A stretch of DNA of 64,000 bases. Source: Delftia tsuruhatensis NBRC 16741 (lineage in GTDB: Bacteria; Pseudomonadota; Gammaproteobacteria; Burkholderiales; Burkholderiaceae_C). Of the stretch, positions 16,941-25,006 are shown one piece after another (within the stretch, counting starts at the first letter, position 1; each line of letters starts with the position of its first letter). The position numbers and the translations under genes were made by a program. The DNA lies in the NCBI RefSeq assembly GCF_001571325.1, contig NZ_BCTO01000035.1, forward strand, positions 62,001-126,000. Reading direction: 5' to 3'. Under the pieces are notes generated by a model, which did no database searches, was not told the DNA's origin, and saw only the letters and a list, made by a program, of their open reading frames with translations.

Positions 16941-17895
16941 ATCGGCCCGGGACCTCGGCCGGGGCCTGCGCCGGCGCATCGACCACGCCGGGCAACTGCG
17001 CCAGATAGGCCTGCAGCGCGGCAATGGCCTGGCGCACCTTGGCGGGCTGGGCCTGGCGCTGGGGGGTGACGGCCCAGATGTCCAGGCCGCCGAAGTCCCA
17101 GTCGGGCAGCAGGCGCACCAGGCGTCCTTCGGCCACCGCGTCGGCAACGTCCATGCTGCCCAGCAGGGCCAGGCCCAGGCCGGCCTCGCACATCTGCTGG
17201 AGGGACAGTTGGTTGTTGCTGGCCACATGGGGCTGCACCTGCAGGCTGTAGGTCTCGCCCGTGGCCGGGTGGCGTGCCTCGGCCCGCAGGGCCTGGCCCT
17301 GGCCTTCGCGCGCAAGGCCCAGCCAGCGCGCGCTGGCCAGCGGTGCCGGGTGGCGCCAGGCCGCGCCGCCGCCGTGCTCCTGTATCCATGCGGGCGAGGC
17401 GCACAGCCAGTTGCGCATGGCGCCCAGGCGCCGGGCCGCCCAGCCCGAGTCGGCCAGCCGGCCAAAGCGCAGCGCCAGGTCGATGCGGCTTTGGATGAGG
17501 TCGATGGGCGCATCGTCCACATCCAGGTGCAGGCGCAGTGCCGGATGCCGGGCCAGCCAGCTGCCCAGGGCCGGCGCGATATGGCGCGCAAAGCCCACGG
17601 TGGCCGACAGGCGCAGTTCGCCGCCGGGCTCGTCGCGCGCGGCGGCCAGCTCGGCCCGCGCCTGGCTGGCGGCCTGTGCCATGGCGGCGCACTGCTGGTA
17701 GTAGCGCTCGCCCGTGTCGGTGAGGGCGATCTGCCGGGTGGAGCGGTGCAGCAGGGTGACGCCGCCGTCGCGCTCGAGCTGGCGCACCTGCTGGCTCACG
17801 GCCGAGGGGCTCATGCCCAGGGCGCGCGCGGCGGCGCTCATCGATCCGTGCTGCACCACGGCGGCGAAAACGGCCATGCGTTTGTAGTCGTCCAT
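16939..17895 (-). CDS. LysR family transcriptional regulator
   Basis: The 318-residue protein has the LysR N-terminal winged helix (FAAVVQHGSMSAAARALGMS then PSAVSQQVRQLE, residues 10-45) and a C-terminal periplasmic-binding-like effector domain (starting at GELRLSATVGFARH). It is divergent from the SDR gene at 18019 with 123 bases between, the usual layout for a LysR regulator and its target. The intergenic DNA contains TGAAG-N5-CTTCA (17907-17921), a possible binding half-pair. Effector unknown. Its stop codon sits in the terminator of the facing receptor gene. Confidence 0.92.
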   Translation of the reverse strand: MDDYKRMAVFAAVVQHGSMSAAARALGMSPSAVSQQVRQLERDGGVTLLHRSTRQIALTDTGERYYQQCAAMAQAASQARAELAAARDEPGGELRLSATVGFARHIAPALGSWLARHPALRLHLDVDDAPIDLIQSRIDLALRFGRLADSGWAARRLGAMRNWLCASPAWIQEHGGGAAWRHPAPLASARWLGLAREGQGQALRAEARHPATGETYSLQVQPHVASNNQLSLQQMCEAGLGLALLGSMDVADAVAEGRLVRLLPDWDFGGLDIWAVTPQRQAQPAKVRQAIAALQAYLAQLPGVVDAPAQAPAEVPGR

Positions 17896-18018
17896 GGGCT
17901 GTATTGTGAAGTGGTGCTTCAAGCTGTTGGTGAAAACTGCTGTCTTCCGCAGTGATTGTGAACGGCGTAATCTCAATGCCATCGTGAACAGGCGCCCAGG
18001 CGCCGCAAAGGAATGAAG

Positions 18019-18672
18019 ATGAAAGTGGCACTCATTGGCGCAACCGGCTTTGTGGGTTCGGCGGTATTGAAGGAGCTGCTGCAGCGCGGCCACGAGGTCG
18101 TGGCCCTGGTGCGCGACCCCGCCAGGCTGGCGGCCCAGCCGCATCTGCACGCCGTGCAGGCCGATGTGCTGGATGCCGCCGCCGTGCAGCGGGCCGTGGC
18201 AGGCGCGGACGCCGTGGTCAGCGCCTACAACGCGGGCTGGGGCAATCCCGACATCTATGAGGATTTCATGCGCGGCTCGCGCGCCATCGTGGCGGGCACC
18301 AAGGCGGCTGGCGTCAAGCGCTATCTGGTGGTGGGCGGTGCGGGCAGCCTCTACATCGCGCCCGGCAGGCAACTGGTGGACACGCCCGAGTTCCCGGCCG
18401 CCATCAAGCCCGGCGCCTCGGCTGCGCGCGATGCCCTCAACGATCTGCAAAAGGAGCAGGGCCTGGACTGGACGATGCTGAGCCCGCCGATTGCCCTGCA
18501 CCTGGGTGACCATGGCGAGCGCACGGGCCAGTACCGCACGGGCAAGGATGAGCCGTTGATGCAGGCCGACGGCCAGCCCGGCACCATCTCGGCCGCCGAT
18601 CTGGCCGTGGCCCTGGTGGATGCGCTGGACAAGGGCCTGCACCTGCGCGAGCGCTTTACCGTCGCTTACTGA
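18019..18672 (+). CDS. NAD(P)-binding SDR-like oxidoreductase (YwnB/NmrA type)
   Basis: The 217-residue protein starts with a Rossmann motif KVALIGATGFVGSAVLKELL and has the YLVVGGAGSLYIAPG strand and TMLSPPIALHLG region typical of small NAD(P)H-binding atypical SDRs (YwnB, BVR-B, NmrA-like). These lack a canonical YxxxK. Start at 18019 rather than 18013 is preferred, since AAAGGA (18007-18012) then lies at 6-base spacing. The divergent LysR gene probably controls it. The substrate is unknown. Confidence 0.85.
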   Translation: MKVALIGATGFVGSAVLKELLQRGHEVVALVRDPARLAAQPHLHAVQADVLDAAAVQRAVAGADAVVSAYNAGWGNPDIYEDFMRGSRAIVAGTKAAGVKRYLVVGGAGSLYIAPGRQLVDTPEFPAAIKPGASAARDALNDLQKEQGLDWTMLSPPIALHLGDHGERTGQYRTGKDEPLMQADGQPGTISAADLAVALVDALDKGLHLRERFTVAY

Positions 18673-18751
18673 GCACCGGGGGCTCCCGGCTGGTGCGCAG
18701 GCGGCCTCCATGGCATGCTGGTGCCTGTCACGAACAGGCAGGAGCGCCGCC

Positions 18752-19141
18752 ATGATCGACCACACGGGAATCCTCGTATCGGACTTCGACCGCAGCCGGG
18801 AGTTTTATGCGCGGGCGCTGGCTCCCCTGGGCTACGAGATCCTGATGGAGCTGTCCGCCGAGCTCACCGGCCACGGCGACACGGCCGGCTTTGGCGAGCC
18901 GCCCAAGCCTGATTTCTGGATCACCGGCGGCGAGCCCAACCAGCCGCCCATCCATGTGGCCTTTCGCGTGGACAACCGCAACATGGTCGATGATTTCCAC
19001 GCGGCCGCCCTGGCCGCAGGCGGGCGCTGCAATGGCGAGCCCGGCCTGCGACCGCACTACCATGACGACTATTACGCGGCCTTCGTGCTCGACCCCGACG
19101 GCCACAACATCGAGGCCGTCTGCCACCTGCCTCCGGCCTGA
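18752..19141 (+). CDS. VOC family protein (glyoxalase/bleomycin resistance fold)
   Basis: The 129-residue protein is one vicinal-oxygen-chelate domain: MIDHTGILVSDFDRSREFYA at the start, IHVAFRVDNR in the middle and YYAAFVLDPDGHNIEAVCH at the end. His4, His at about 69 and Glu at about 123 could bind a metal. Such proteins include lyases, isomerases and small binding proteins; no substrate is evident. It follows the SDR gene by 79 bases on the same strand and may share its regulation. GCAGGAG precedes the ATG. Confidence 0.88.
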   Translation: MIDHTGILVSDFDRSREFYARALAPLGYEILMELSAELTGHGDTAGFGEPPKPDFWITGGEPNQPPIHVAFRVDNRNMVDDFHAAALAAGGRCNGEPGLRPHYHDDYYAAFVLDPDGHNIEAVCHLPPA

Positions 19142-19241
19142 GTCCCCCTGGCGGCACTGGGGCCTGCGCGGCAGCTGACATCAGGCGGTCGCATGGCGCA
19201 GCACAATATTGCGCTGCAACAAAAAAGGCCCCACGTTCCCC

Positions 19242-20468
19242 ATGCCCCCTTCCGTCTCCGCTGCGGCCGGCTCCGTTTCCGCGTCATCCACACCCACGGC
19301 CGCCCAGGCCTGGCTCAGCGTGATCGCGCTGGCGCTGGGCGCCTTCGTCTTCAATACCACCGAGTTCGTGCCCGTGGGCCTGCTCAGCAGCATTGGCGCG
19401 AGCTTTGGCATGCCCACCGAGCAGGTCGGGCTGATGCTGACCATCTATGCCTGGATCGTGGCCCTGGCCTCGCTGCCCTTCATGCTGCTCACGCGCAATG
19501 TGGAGCGGCGCAAGCTGCTGATGGGCGTGTTCGCGCTGTTCGTGGCCAGCCATGTGCTGTCGGGCGTGGCCTGGAGCTTTGCCTCGCTCATGGTCAGCCG
19601 CATCGGCATCGCGCTGTCGCATGCGGTGTTCTGGTCCATCACGGCCTCGCTGGCCGTGCGCGTGGCGCCGCCCGGAAGGAAGGCCGTGGCGCTGAGCCTG
19701 CTGGCCACCGGCACCTCCATGGCCATGGTGCTGGGCATTCCGCTGGGCCGCATCGTGGGCGAATGGCTGGGCTGGCGCACGACGTTCCTGGCCGTGGGCG
19801 GGGTGGCCGCCATCGTCATGGTGGCCCTGGCCCGGCTGCTGCCGCGCCTGCCCAGCGAGAACGCGGGCAACCTGGCCAGCGTGCCCATGCTGCTGCGCCG
19901 TCCGGCGCTGCTGTCCATCTACATCCTGCTGGTGGTCGTGATCACCGGGCAGTTCACGGCCTACAGCTATATCGAGCCCTTCGTGCAGGACATCGCGGGC
20001 TTCGAGGGCAAGGTGACCACGGCCGTGCTGCTGCTGTACGGCGGCATGGGCATCGTGGGCAGCGTGATGTTCAGCTGGTGGGGCCTGCGCCATCCGCGCG
20101 GCTTTCTGCTGGCTGCCATTGGCGTGCTGTCGGCCAGCCTGCTGATGCTGGTGCCGGCCTCGGGCCATGAGGCCTCGCTCTATGTGATGAGCTCGGTCTG
20201 GGGTGTCGCCATGATCTGCTTCGCCCTGGCCATGCAGTCCCAGGTGCTCAAGCTGGCAGCCGACGCCACCGATGTGGGCATGTCCATGTTCTCGGGCATC
20301 TTCAACATCGGCATTGGCGGCGGCGCGCTGCTGGGCAGCCAGGTCAGCATGCATGCGGGCATGCAGAACATCGGCTGGATCGGCGGCGGCCTGGTGGCGC
20401 TGGGCCTGGCCTGGTGCGTCTGGGCCTTCGTGCGCTGGTCTGCCGGCTTCCAGGCAACGGCGCACTGA
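19242..20468 (+). CDS. MFS sugar/drug efflux transporter, SotB family
   Basis: This is a 408-residue inner-membrane protein with 12 predicted helices. The segment [20 protein letters not shown] in the first helix and the loop after helix 2 are hallmarks of the SotB/YdeA arabinose-type sugar efflux branch of the MFS (DHA1). The start MPPSVSAA at 19242 was chosen over 19209, which adds residues from a non-conserved leader. Substrate is inferred only from family: sugars, isopropyl-thiogalactoside or drugs. It converges with the CynX-type gene, with only 6 bases between stops. Confidence 0.9.
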   Translation: MPPSVSAAAGSVSASSTPTAAQAWLSVIALALGAFVFNTTEFVPVGLLSSIGASFGMPTEQVGLMLTIYAWIVALASLPFMLLTRNVERRKLLMGVFALFVASHVLSGVAWSFASLMVSRIGIALSHAVFWSITASLAVRVAPPGRKAVALSLLATGTSMAMVLGIPLGRIVGEWLGWRTTFLAVGGVAAIVMVALARLLPRLPSENAGNLASVPMLLRRPALLSIYILLVVVITGQFTAYSYIEPFVQDIAGFEGKVTTAVLLLYGGMGIVGSVMFSWWGLRHPRGFLLAAIGVLSASLLMLVPASGHEASLYVMSSVWGVAMICFALAMQSQVLKLAADATDVGMSMFSGIFNIGIGGGALLGSQVSMHAGMQNIGWIGGGLVALGLAWCVWAFVRWSAGFQATAH

Positions 20469-20474
20469 AGCGGG

Positions 20475-21713
20475 TCAGCCGCCGGGTGCCCGCATGGCCT
20501 GGGCGTAGCGCTGCGGTGCCAGGCGGGACACCAGTACGCAGACCACGAGCACGGCGGCCATCTGTGCCAGCCAGCCGGCGCCGAATCCGCCCGTGAACTG
20601 GTGCAGCCGGGCGATCACATAGGGCGCCAGCGCCGCAATCAGAAAGCCGCCGCCCTGCATCAGCGCATTGAGCGCCCCGGCCTGCGTGGGGTGGGGAAGA
20701 TGGTCGAGCGCCACCACCATCATCAGCGCGAAGCAGCCACCCAGGCCGATGCCGAGGATGACGATGTTGAGCAGCGGCGCCGCATCAGGCCACCAGGCCA
20801 GCGCGGCCAGGCCGATGATCTGGCACAGCAGCGTGAACCCCAGCCATGGCCGCCGGTCGGCATGGCGCGCGGCCAGCACGGGCAGTCCCAGCGCGGCGCC
20901 GGCCTGTGCCACCGACAGCAGGGCGACCAGGCCGCCGCTTTGCGCGGGGCTCCAGCCGTGCGTCTGGTAGAAGGGTGCAAGCCAGGCCACCATGGCCGCA
21001 TAGCCGCCGTTGATGAGGCCGAAGCAGGCCATCAGCATCCAGGTGCGTGGGCGCCGGCGCAGCCAGCCGGTGTCTTGCGTGGCGTTGGCCCCTGCCATGG
21101 GCGCCGGAGCCGGCAACGCACGCAGCGCATGCCGCGCCAGCGCCAATGCCAGCAGGGCGGGCGCAGTCCACAGCGCCAGCGCAAGGCGCCAGTCCAGTCC
21201 CCATTGCACGGCCAGCGGCGAAATCTGGGCGCCCAGGGCGCCGCCGCCCATGAGCGCGGCCGAGTACAGCCCCATCATCTGGGCCATGCGTGCGGGCGAC
21301 TGGCGCTTGATCAGGCCCGGCAGCACGCCTTGCACCAGGGCGACGCCAGCGCCGCACAGCGCGGCCGTGGCCAGCAGGGTGGCCGCACTGGAGCCCGCCA
21401 CGCGCAGCGCACAGCCCAGCGCAATCACCGCCAAGGAGCCGACCACGGCGCGGCGCGGACCCAGGCGCTGAAGCGCGGCCGGGGCCAGCCAGGCGCCCAG
21501 GCCCATCAACGCCATGGGCAGCAGGGTCAGCCAGGACAGCGTGGACAGAGCCATGCCGGTGGCGGACTGGATCTGCGGTCCCAGCGGGCCGATGGCCGTG
21601 AGAAACGGGCGCAGGTTCAGCGTGACCAGCACGACGGTGGCCAGCCACAGTGCCGTTGGAATGGCGTGTGCTGCGGCAGGGGTCTCGGTGTGCGCAGGCG
21701 CAATGGACGACAT
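20475..21713 (-). CDS. MFS transporter, CynX/NimT family
   Basis: The 412-residue protein has 12 predicted membrane helices. The NLRPFLTAIGPLGPQIQSATG segment after helix 1 is typical of the CynX/NimT branch (cyanate transporter CynX, 2-nitroimidazole exporter NimT). It starts 4 bases after the stop of a nucleoside deaminase gene, so the two are almost certainly co-transcribed. This suggests a nucleobase, deamination product or related compound as cargo, which is inference. No cynS or cynT is present, so cyanate uptake is not favoured. Confidence 0.9.
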   Translation of the reverse strand: MSSIAPAHTETPAAAHAIPTALWLATVVLVTLNLRPFLTAIGPLGPQIQSATGMALSTLSWLTLLPMALMGLGAWLAPAALQRLGPRRAVVGSLAVIALGCALRVAGSSAATLLATAALCGAGVALVQGVLPGLIKRQSPARMAQMMGLYSAALMGGGALGAQISPLAVQWGLDWRLALALWTAPALLALALARHALRALPAPAPMAGANATQDTGWLRRRPRTWMLMACFGLINGGYAAMVAWLAPFYQTHGWSPAQSGGLVALLSVAQAGAALGLPVLAARHADRRPWLGFTLLCQIIGLAALAWWPDAAPLLNIVILGIGLGGCFALMMVVALDHLPHPTQAGALNALMQGGGFLIAALAPYVIARLHQFTGGFGAGWLAQMAAVLVVCVLVSRLAPQRYAQAMRAPGG

Positions 21714-21717
21714 GGCT

Positions 21718-22179
21718 TCAGGCCCAGGGGGCGTTGCCGTACAGTTGGGCCGCCGTGATGCCCGTGTCCAGCCGCGTCAGGGGCAGCGGTGGCGGCTGCA
21801 GCGGCATGCGCAGCCGCTGGTAGGCGCCCTCGCTGGACAGGCCATACGGCTGGGCATCCGCGTTGTCGAAGGCGAAGAAAACCTGCTCGGCCCCGGCCAT
21901 CACCAGCGCCGCCAGGCACATGGGGCAGGGGTGGCCGCTGGCGTAGATGGTGCAGCCGGCCAGGCTGGCGTTGGCCTGGGCGCGCGTGCCCGCGCGCAGC
22001 GCCTGCATTTCTGCGTGGGCGCTGGGGTCATGGCTTTGCACGATCTCGTTGACGCCCGTGGACAGGATCTGCCCCTCGCGCGCGAGCAGGGCGCCGAAGG
22101 GCCGGCCGCCCCGCAGGCGGTTGTCGTGCGCCAGCTGCACGGCATGGCGCAGCAGGCGGATGTGTTCTTGTTCTTGCAT
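21718..22179 (-). CDS. Nucleoside/guanine deaminase (cytidine deaminase-like zinc enzyme)
   Basis: The 153-residue protein has the zinc motif SAHAEM (ligand His, catalytic Glu) and PCPMC (two ligand Cys), plus RPFGA near the N-terminus. The DPSAHAEM form and the C-terminal region with a YGLSSEGAYQ loop resemble guanine deaminase (GuaD-like) and related nucleoside deaminases rather than tRNA-specific TadA. The exact base or nucleoside is uncertain. It is the first gene of a unit with the CynX-type transporter and is divergent from a LysR regulator. Confidence 0.88.
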   Translation of the reverse strand: MQEQEHIRLLRHAVQLAHDNRLRGGRPFGALLAREGQILSTGVNEIVQSHDPSAHAEMQALRAGTRAQANASLAGCTIYASGHPCPMCLAALVMAGAEQVFFAFDNADAQPYGLSSEGAYQRLRMPLQPPPLPLTRLDTGITAAQLYGNAPWA

Positions 22180-22296
22180 GGGGATGGCTGGGCAATCGGG
22201 AGCTGAGGCCGCAGTCTAGGACGGGGGCCATCAATTGGAAAATTAAATGATCAAATGCCAGGCAGTGACAAAGCCACTGAAATTCGCCCAAGCCCC

Positions 22297-23163
22297 ATGC
22301 AGCCCTCTTCCATAGACCCCACCCTGCTGCGCAGCTTCTGCGCCGTGGCCGAAACCGGCAGCTTCACGCGCGCGGCGCAGGGCGTGCACCTGACCCAGTC
22401 CACGGTCAGCCAGCAGATCCGCAGGCTGGAGGAGCAAATGGGCTGCACGCTGCTGGACCGCAGCGGGCGCCATGTGGAATGCACGCTGGAAGGAGAGCGC
22501 CTGCTGGCCTATGCGCAGCGCATCCTCGCGCTCATGGACGAGGCCGTGGAGCAGTTGGCTGACGCCACCGAAGCCGTGCTGCGCATCGGCGTACCAGAGG
22601 ACTTTGCCGGCAATGCCTTGATGCCCGCCTTGGGCGCGCTGGCGCGCAGCCAGCCGCAGTTGCGCCTGGAGCTGACCAGCGGGCTGTCGCAGGCGATATG
22701 GCAGCAGTTCCAGTCCGGCGAGCTGGACCTGGCCATCGTCAAGCAGCGCAGCGGCAGCACGCCCGGCATGGCGCGCTGGCCTGAACCGCTGGCCTGGATA
22801 GACAGTGCGCTGCATCCCTGCCACGGGATGGATCCCTTGCCTCTGGTGGTGTTTCCACAGGGCGGCCTGTACCGCAGCGAGATGACGCATGCGCTGGATG
22901 CCGCCGGCCGGCGCTGGCGCCTGGCCTATATGAGCGCCAGCCTGGCCAGCCTGGAAGCCGCCGTGGAGCAGGGCCTGGGCATCAGCCTGCTTCCGCGCCG
23001 GCTGGTCCGGCCCGGCCACCGCCTGCTCGACGGCATGGCCGGCTTCGCCCCCGTGCCTGATGTGGAAGTGGCACTGCATGCGCGGGCCCAGTTGTCGGCG
23101 CCGGGCCGGCGTCTGGCCGGGCGCCTGTGTGAGGTGTGCGAGGCGTTGCTGGGCGTGTCTTAG
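22297..23163 (+). CDS. LysR family transcriptional regulator
   Basis: The 288-residue protein has a LysR winged helix (LLRSFCAVAETGSFTRAAQ then LTQSTVSQQIRRLEEQMG, residues 10-50) and an effector domain that starts at VLRIGVPEDF. The ATG at 22297 is preferred over 22255 because the HTH then starts at the usual distance. It probably controls the divergent deaminase-transporter unit: the 117-base gap holds an AT-rich partial dyad (ATCAATT...AAATGAT, 22230-22251). Its stop codon overlaps that of the facing toxin gene by 4 bases. Confidence 0.9.
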   Translation: MQPSSIDPTLLRSFCAVAETGSFTRAAQGVHLTQSTVSQQIRRLEEQMGCTLLDRSGRHVECTLEGERLLAYAQRILALMDEAVEQLADATEAVLRIGVPEDFAGNALMPALGALARSQPQLRLELTSGLSQAIWQQFQSGELDLAIVKQRSGSTPGMARWPEPLAWIDSALHPCHGMDPLPLVVFPQGGLYRSEMTHALDAAGRRWRLAYMSASLASLEAAVEQGLGISLLPRRLVRPGHRLLDGMAGFAPVPDVEVALHARAQLSAPGRRLAGRLCEVCEALLGVS

Positions 23164-23489
23164 TCGAACAGCTCGGCGTGCGTGCCGGCTCGCACGAAAA
23201 TGATCGATTCGTTGGCGCCCTGGCCATCGAGCCGGTAGATCAGCAGGAAATCGCCCCCCACGTGGCACTCCCTGTGATCGGCCCAGTCGCCGGTGAGGGC
23301 ATGGTCAAGCCACTGAGGCTCCAGGGGGGCGTCGTTGGCAATCAGCAGCAGCATGGCCTCCTTCAACCGCTTCATGTCATGGCGGCCGGAATGCGACAGC
23401 CGGACCCAGTCCTTGGCGAAAGCCTTGGTCCGGTCCGATGCGCGGGGAAGGACTGCGCGCTTACTGCTCGCTGCCTTTTTCGAGGTCAT
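23160..23489 (-). CDS. YafQ family mRNA interferase toxin
   Basis: The 109-residue protein is a RelE-fold toxin of the YafQ type, which cleaves mRNA on the ribosome. The catalytic positions of E. coli YafQ have clear counterparts: DHALTGDW (first His), RECHVGGD (second His and Asp) and RAGTHAELFD (third His and Phe). An N-terminal extension rich in Lys, Ser and Arg precedes the domain; the start at 23489 overlaps the antitoxin gene by 29 bases, which fits a coupled type II operon, but a later start is possible. It converges on a LysR gene. Confidence 0.88.
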   Translation of the reverse strand: MTSKKAASSKRAVLPRASDRTKAFAKDWVRLSHSGRHDMKRLKEAMLLLIANDAPLEPQWLDHALTGDWADHRECHVGGDFLLIYRLDGQGANESIIFVRAGTHAELFD

Positions 23490-23730
23490 GGAGCAAATCG
23501 TCCGCGGTGGCAAAGCGTGCCTTGCGCATGGCGCGTGCCTCCTGCATGGCTGCGCGCGTCTCGGCGTTGGGTGCCCTGAGGTCGAAGGGCAATTGCTGGT
23601 CGGCCACCACGCGCATCAGGAAGACACGTACGGCATCCGACACCGTCAAGCCCATGCCGGCCAGGGTTTCGGCGGCCTGTGCCTTGATCTCTTCATCCAC
23701 GCGCACGTGGATCATGGTGGTGGTTGCCAT
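23461..23730 (-). CDS. RelB/DinJ family antitoxin
   Basis: The 89-residue protein begins MATTTMIHVRVDEEIKAQAA, the ribbon-helix-helix DNA-binding domain of DinJ-type antitoxins, with MGLTVSDAVRVFLMRVV as the second helix. An acidic C-terminal part (ATADDLLHDLEKGSEQ) would wrap the toxin. It normally neutralises YafQ and represses its own operon together with the toxin. The ATG at 23730 is preferred over an in-frame TTG 15 bases upstream. No clear promoter is visible, though the upstream DNA is AT-rich (AATACATTGTATCTC, with dyad GATACATTGTATC at 23756-23768) and could hold the operator. Confidence 0.88.
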   Translation of the reverse strand: MATTTMIHVRVDEEIKAQAAETLAGMGLTVSDAVRVFLMRVVADQQLPFDLRAPNAETRAAMQEARAMRKARFATADDLLHDLEKGSEQ

Positions 23731-23755
23731 GGTGTGCTTCTGCAAAAATGGGTGA

Positions 23756-23768
23756 GATACATTGTATC
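23756..23768. promoter_or_regulatory. Candidate operator of the toxin-antitoxin operon
   Basis: GATACATTGTATC is a perfect dyad around a central base, 26 bases upstream of the antitoxin start, in a short AT-rich stretch. RelB/DinJ antitoxins are ribbon-helix-helix repressors that bind such short palindromes over their own promoter. Confidence 0.5.
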
Positions 23769-23844
23769 TCGCAGGGCAAAAGACAGGTAAGCAGGCAGGT
23801 TGCTGGGATGTCGCTTGGCGGCTCCCGCCTTCGAGCCCTCCAGC

Positions 23845-23868
23845 AAAAATCCCCGCCGTGGCGGGGAT
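23845..23868 (-). terminator. Intrinsic terminator of the second Bug receptor gene
   Basis: On the minus strand, ATCCCCGC and GCGGGGAT pair around a 4-base loop, followed by TTTTTGC. It lies just after the receptor stop codon. Confidence 0.8.
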
Positions 23869-23890
23869 GGTCGGCGGGTGACGCGCTGGC

Positions 23891-24865
23891 TCAATCCATC
23901 GTCAGGTTCTGCTTTTGCACCACGTCCTTGTAGACCGCCAGTTCGGCCTTGATCTCTTCAAAGAAATGCTCGGGCGTGTCGGCCACGATCAGCGAGCCGG
24001 TTTCCTCGATGCGCTTCTTGATGGCGGGGTCCTGCAGCACCTTGCGCGTGGCGGCATTGACCTTGTCCACGATGTCGCGCGGCAGGTTCTTGGGGCCGAC
24101 GATGCCGTAGTAGGCCATGCGGTTGACGGGGGCCAGGCCCACTTCCTTGAAGGTGGGCACATCGGGCAGCGCTGCCAGGCGCTGAGGCGCGGCCACCACG
24201 ATGGGCACCAGGCGCTTTTCCTTGACGAAGCCCAGGGCGGAGGGCAGGTTGTCGAAGATCAGCGGAACCTGGCCGGCCACGGCGTCGTTCAGCGCGGGGC
24301 CGCTGCCACGGTAGGGCACGTGGGTGATGTCGGTGCCCGTGGACAGCTTGAACATCTCCATCATCAGATGGGTGATGCTGCCGTTGCCGGGCGAGGCGTA
24401 GGAGTACTTGCCGGGGTTCTTCTTCACCTCGGCCAGGAACTCCTGGTAGTTCTTGCCCGCGAACTTGGGGTGGGCCGCAATGATGTTGGGCGTGGCCGCG
24501 ATGTTCACGATAGGCGTGAAGTCGGTCAGCACGTTGTACGGGATCTTGGGATTGATCGCCGGGTTGGTGGCCGTGGTGGACACGGTGGCGATGCCCAGGC
24601 TGTAGCCGTCGGGCTGGGCGCGCGCCGTCTCGGCCGCGCCGATGCTGCCGCCGCCGCCGCCCTTGTTCTCGACCACCACGGGCTGGCCCAGGGCGCGGCC
24701 CAGCGGCTCGGCCACGATGCGCGCGATCAGGTCGGTGGTGCCGCCGGCCGCGAAGGGCACGAGCAGCTTGATGGGTTTGGCAGGGTAGCCCTGGGCATGG
24801 GCTGCGCCCGACAGCGCGAGGGCGCCGAGGATGCCGGCGAGCGCGATGCGAGTGGTGTGAGTCAT
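23891..24865 (-). CDS. Bug/TctC family tripartite tricarboxylate receptor
   Basis: The 324-residue periplasmic receptor has a signal peptide (ILGALALSGAAHA, cleaved before QGYPAKPI). The family markers follow: IKLLVPFAAGGTTDLIARIV, VVVENKGGGGGSIGAAE and THVPYRGSGPALND. It is the second orphan Bug receptor here and is clearly diverged from the one at 9892. It lies upstream of and in the same direction as no membrane subunit. Its neighbour at 25007, 141 bases upstream, is a CoA transferase gene on the same strand, an association often seen for Bug receptors of carboxylic acids; a glutarate-like ligand is possible but not shown. Confidence 0.92.
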   Translation of the reverse strand: MTHTTRIALAGILGALALSGAAHAQGYPAKPIKLLVPFAAGGTTDLIARIVAEPLGRALGQPVVVENKGGGGGSIGAAETARAQPDGYSLGIATVSTTATNPAINPKIPYNVLTDFTPIVNIAATPNIIAAHPKFAGKNYQEFLAEVKKNPGKYSYASPGNGSITHLMMEMFKLSTGTDITHVPYRGSGPALNDAVAGQVPLIFDNLPSALGFVKEKRLVPIVVAAPQRLAALPDVPTFKEVGLAPVNRMAYYGIVGPKNLPRDIVDKVNAATRKVLQDPAIKKRIEETGSLIVADTPEHFFEEIKAELAVYKDVVQKQNLTMD

Positions 24866-25006
24866 GGTGTTGTCTCCTTGAATGGATGTTGTGAGCGTTT
24901 GTTGTGAGGCACCGACGGGTGGGAAGGCTGGGTTTTTTTAAGACATTCGTATGGCGGTGCTTGAGGAAAAAGATGTGGAGGAGGCGGTGTTGCCTGGCGC
25001 AGGCGA

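Noticed and set aside
20475..21713. CynX-type transporter taken as part of a cyanate operon
   Set aside because: No cyanase or carbonic anhydrase gene is nearby; the linked gene is a nucleoside deaminase.
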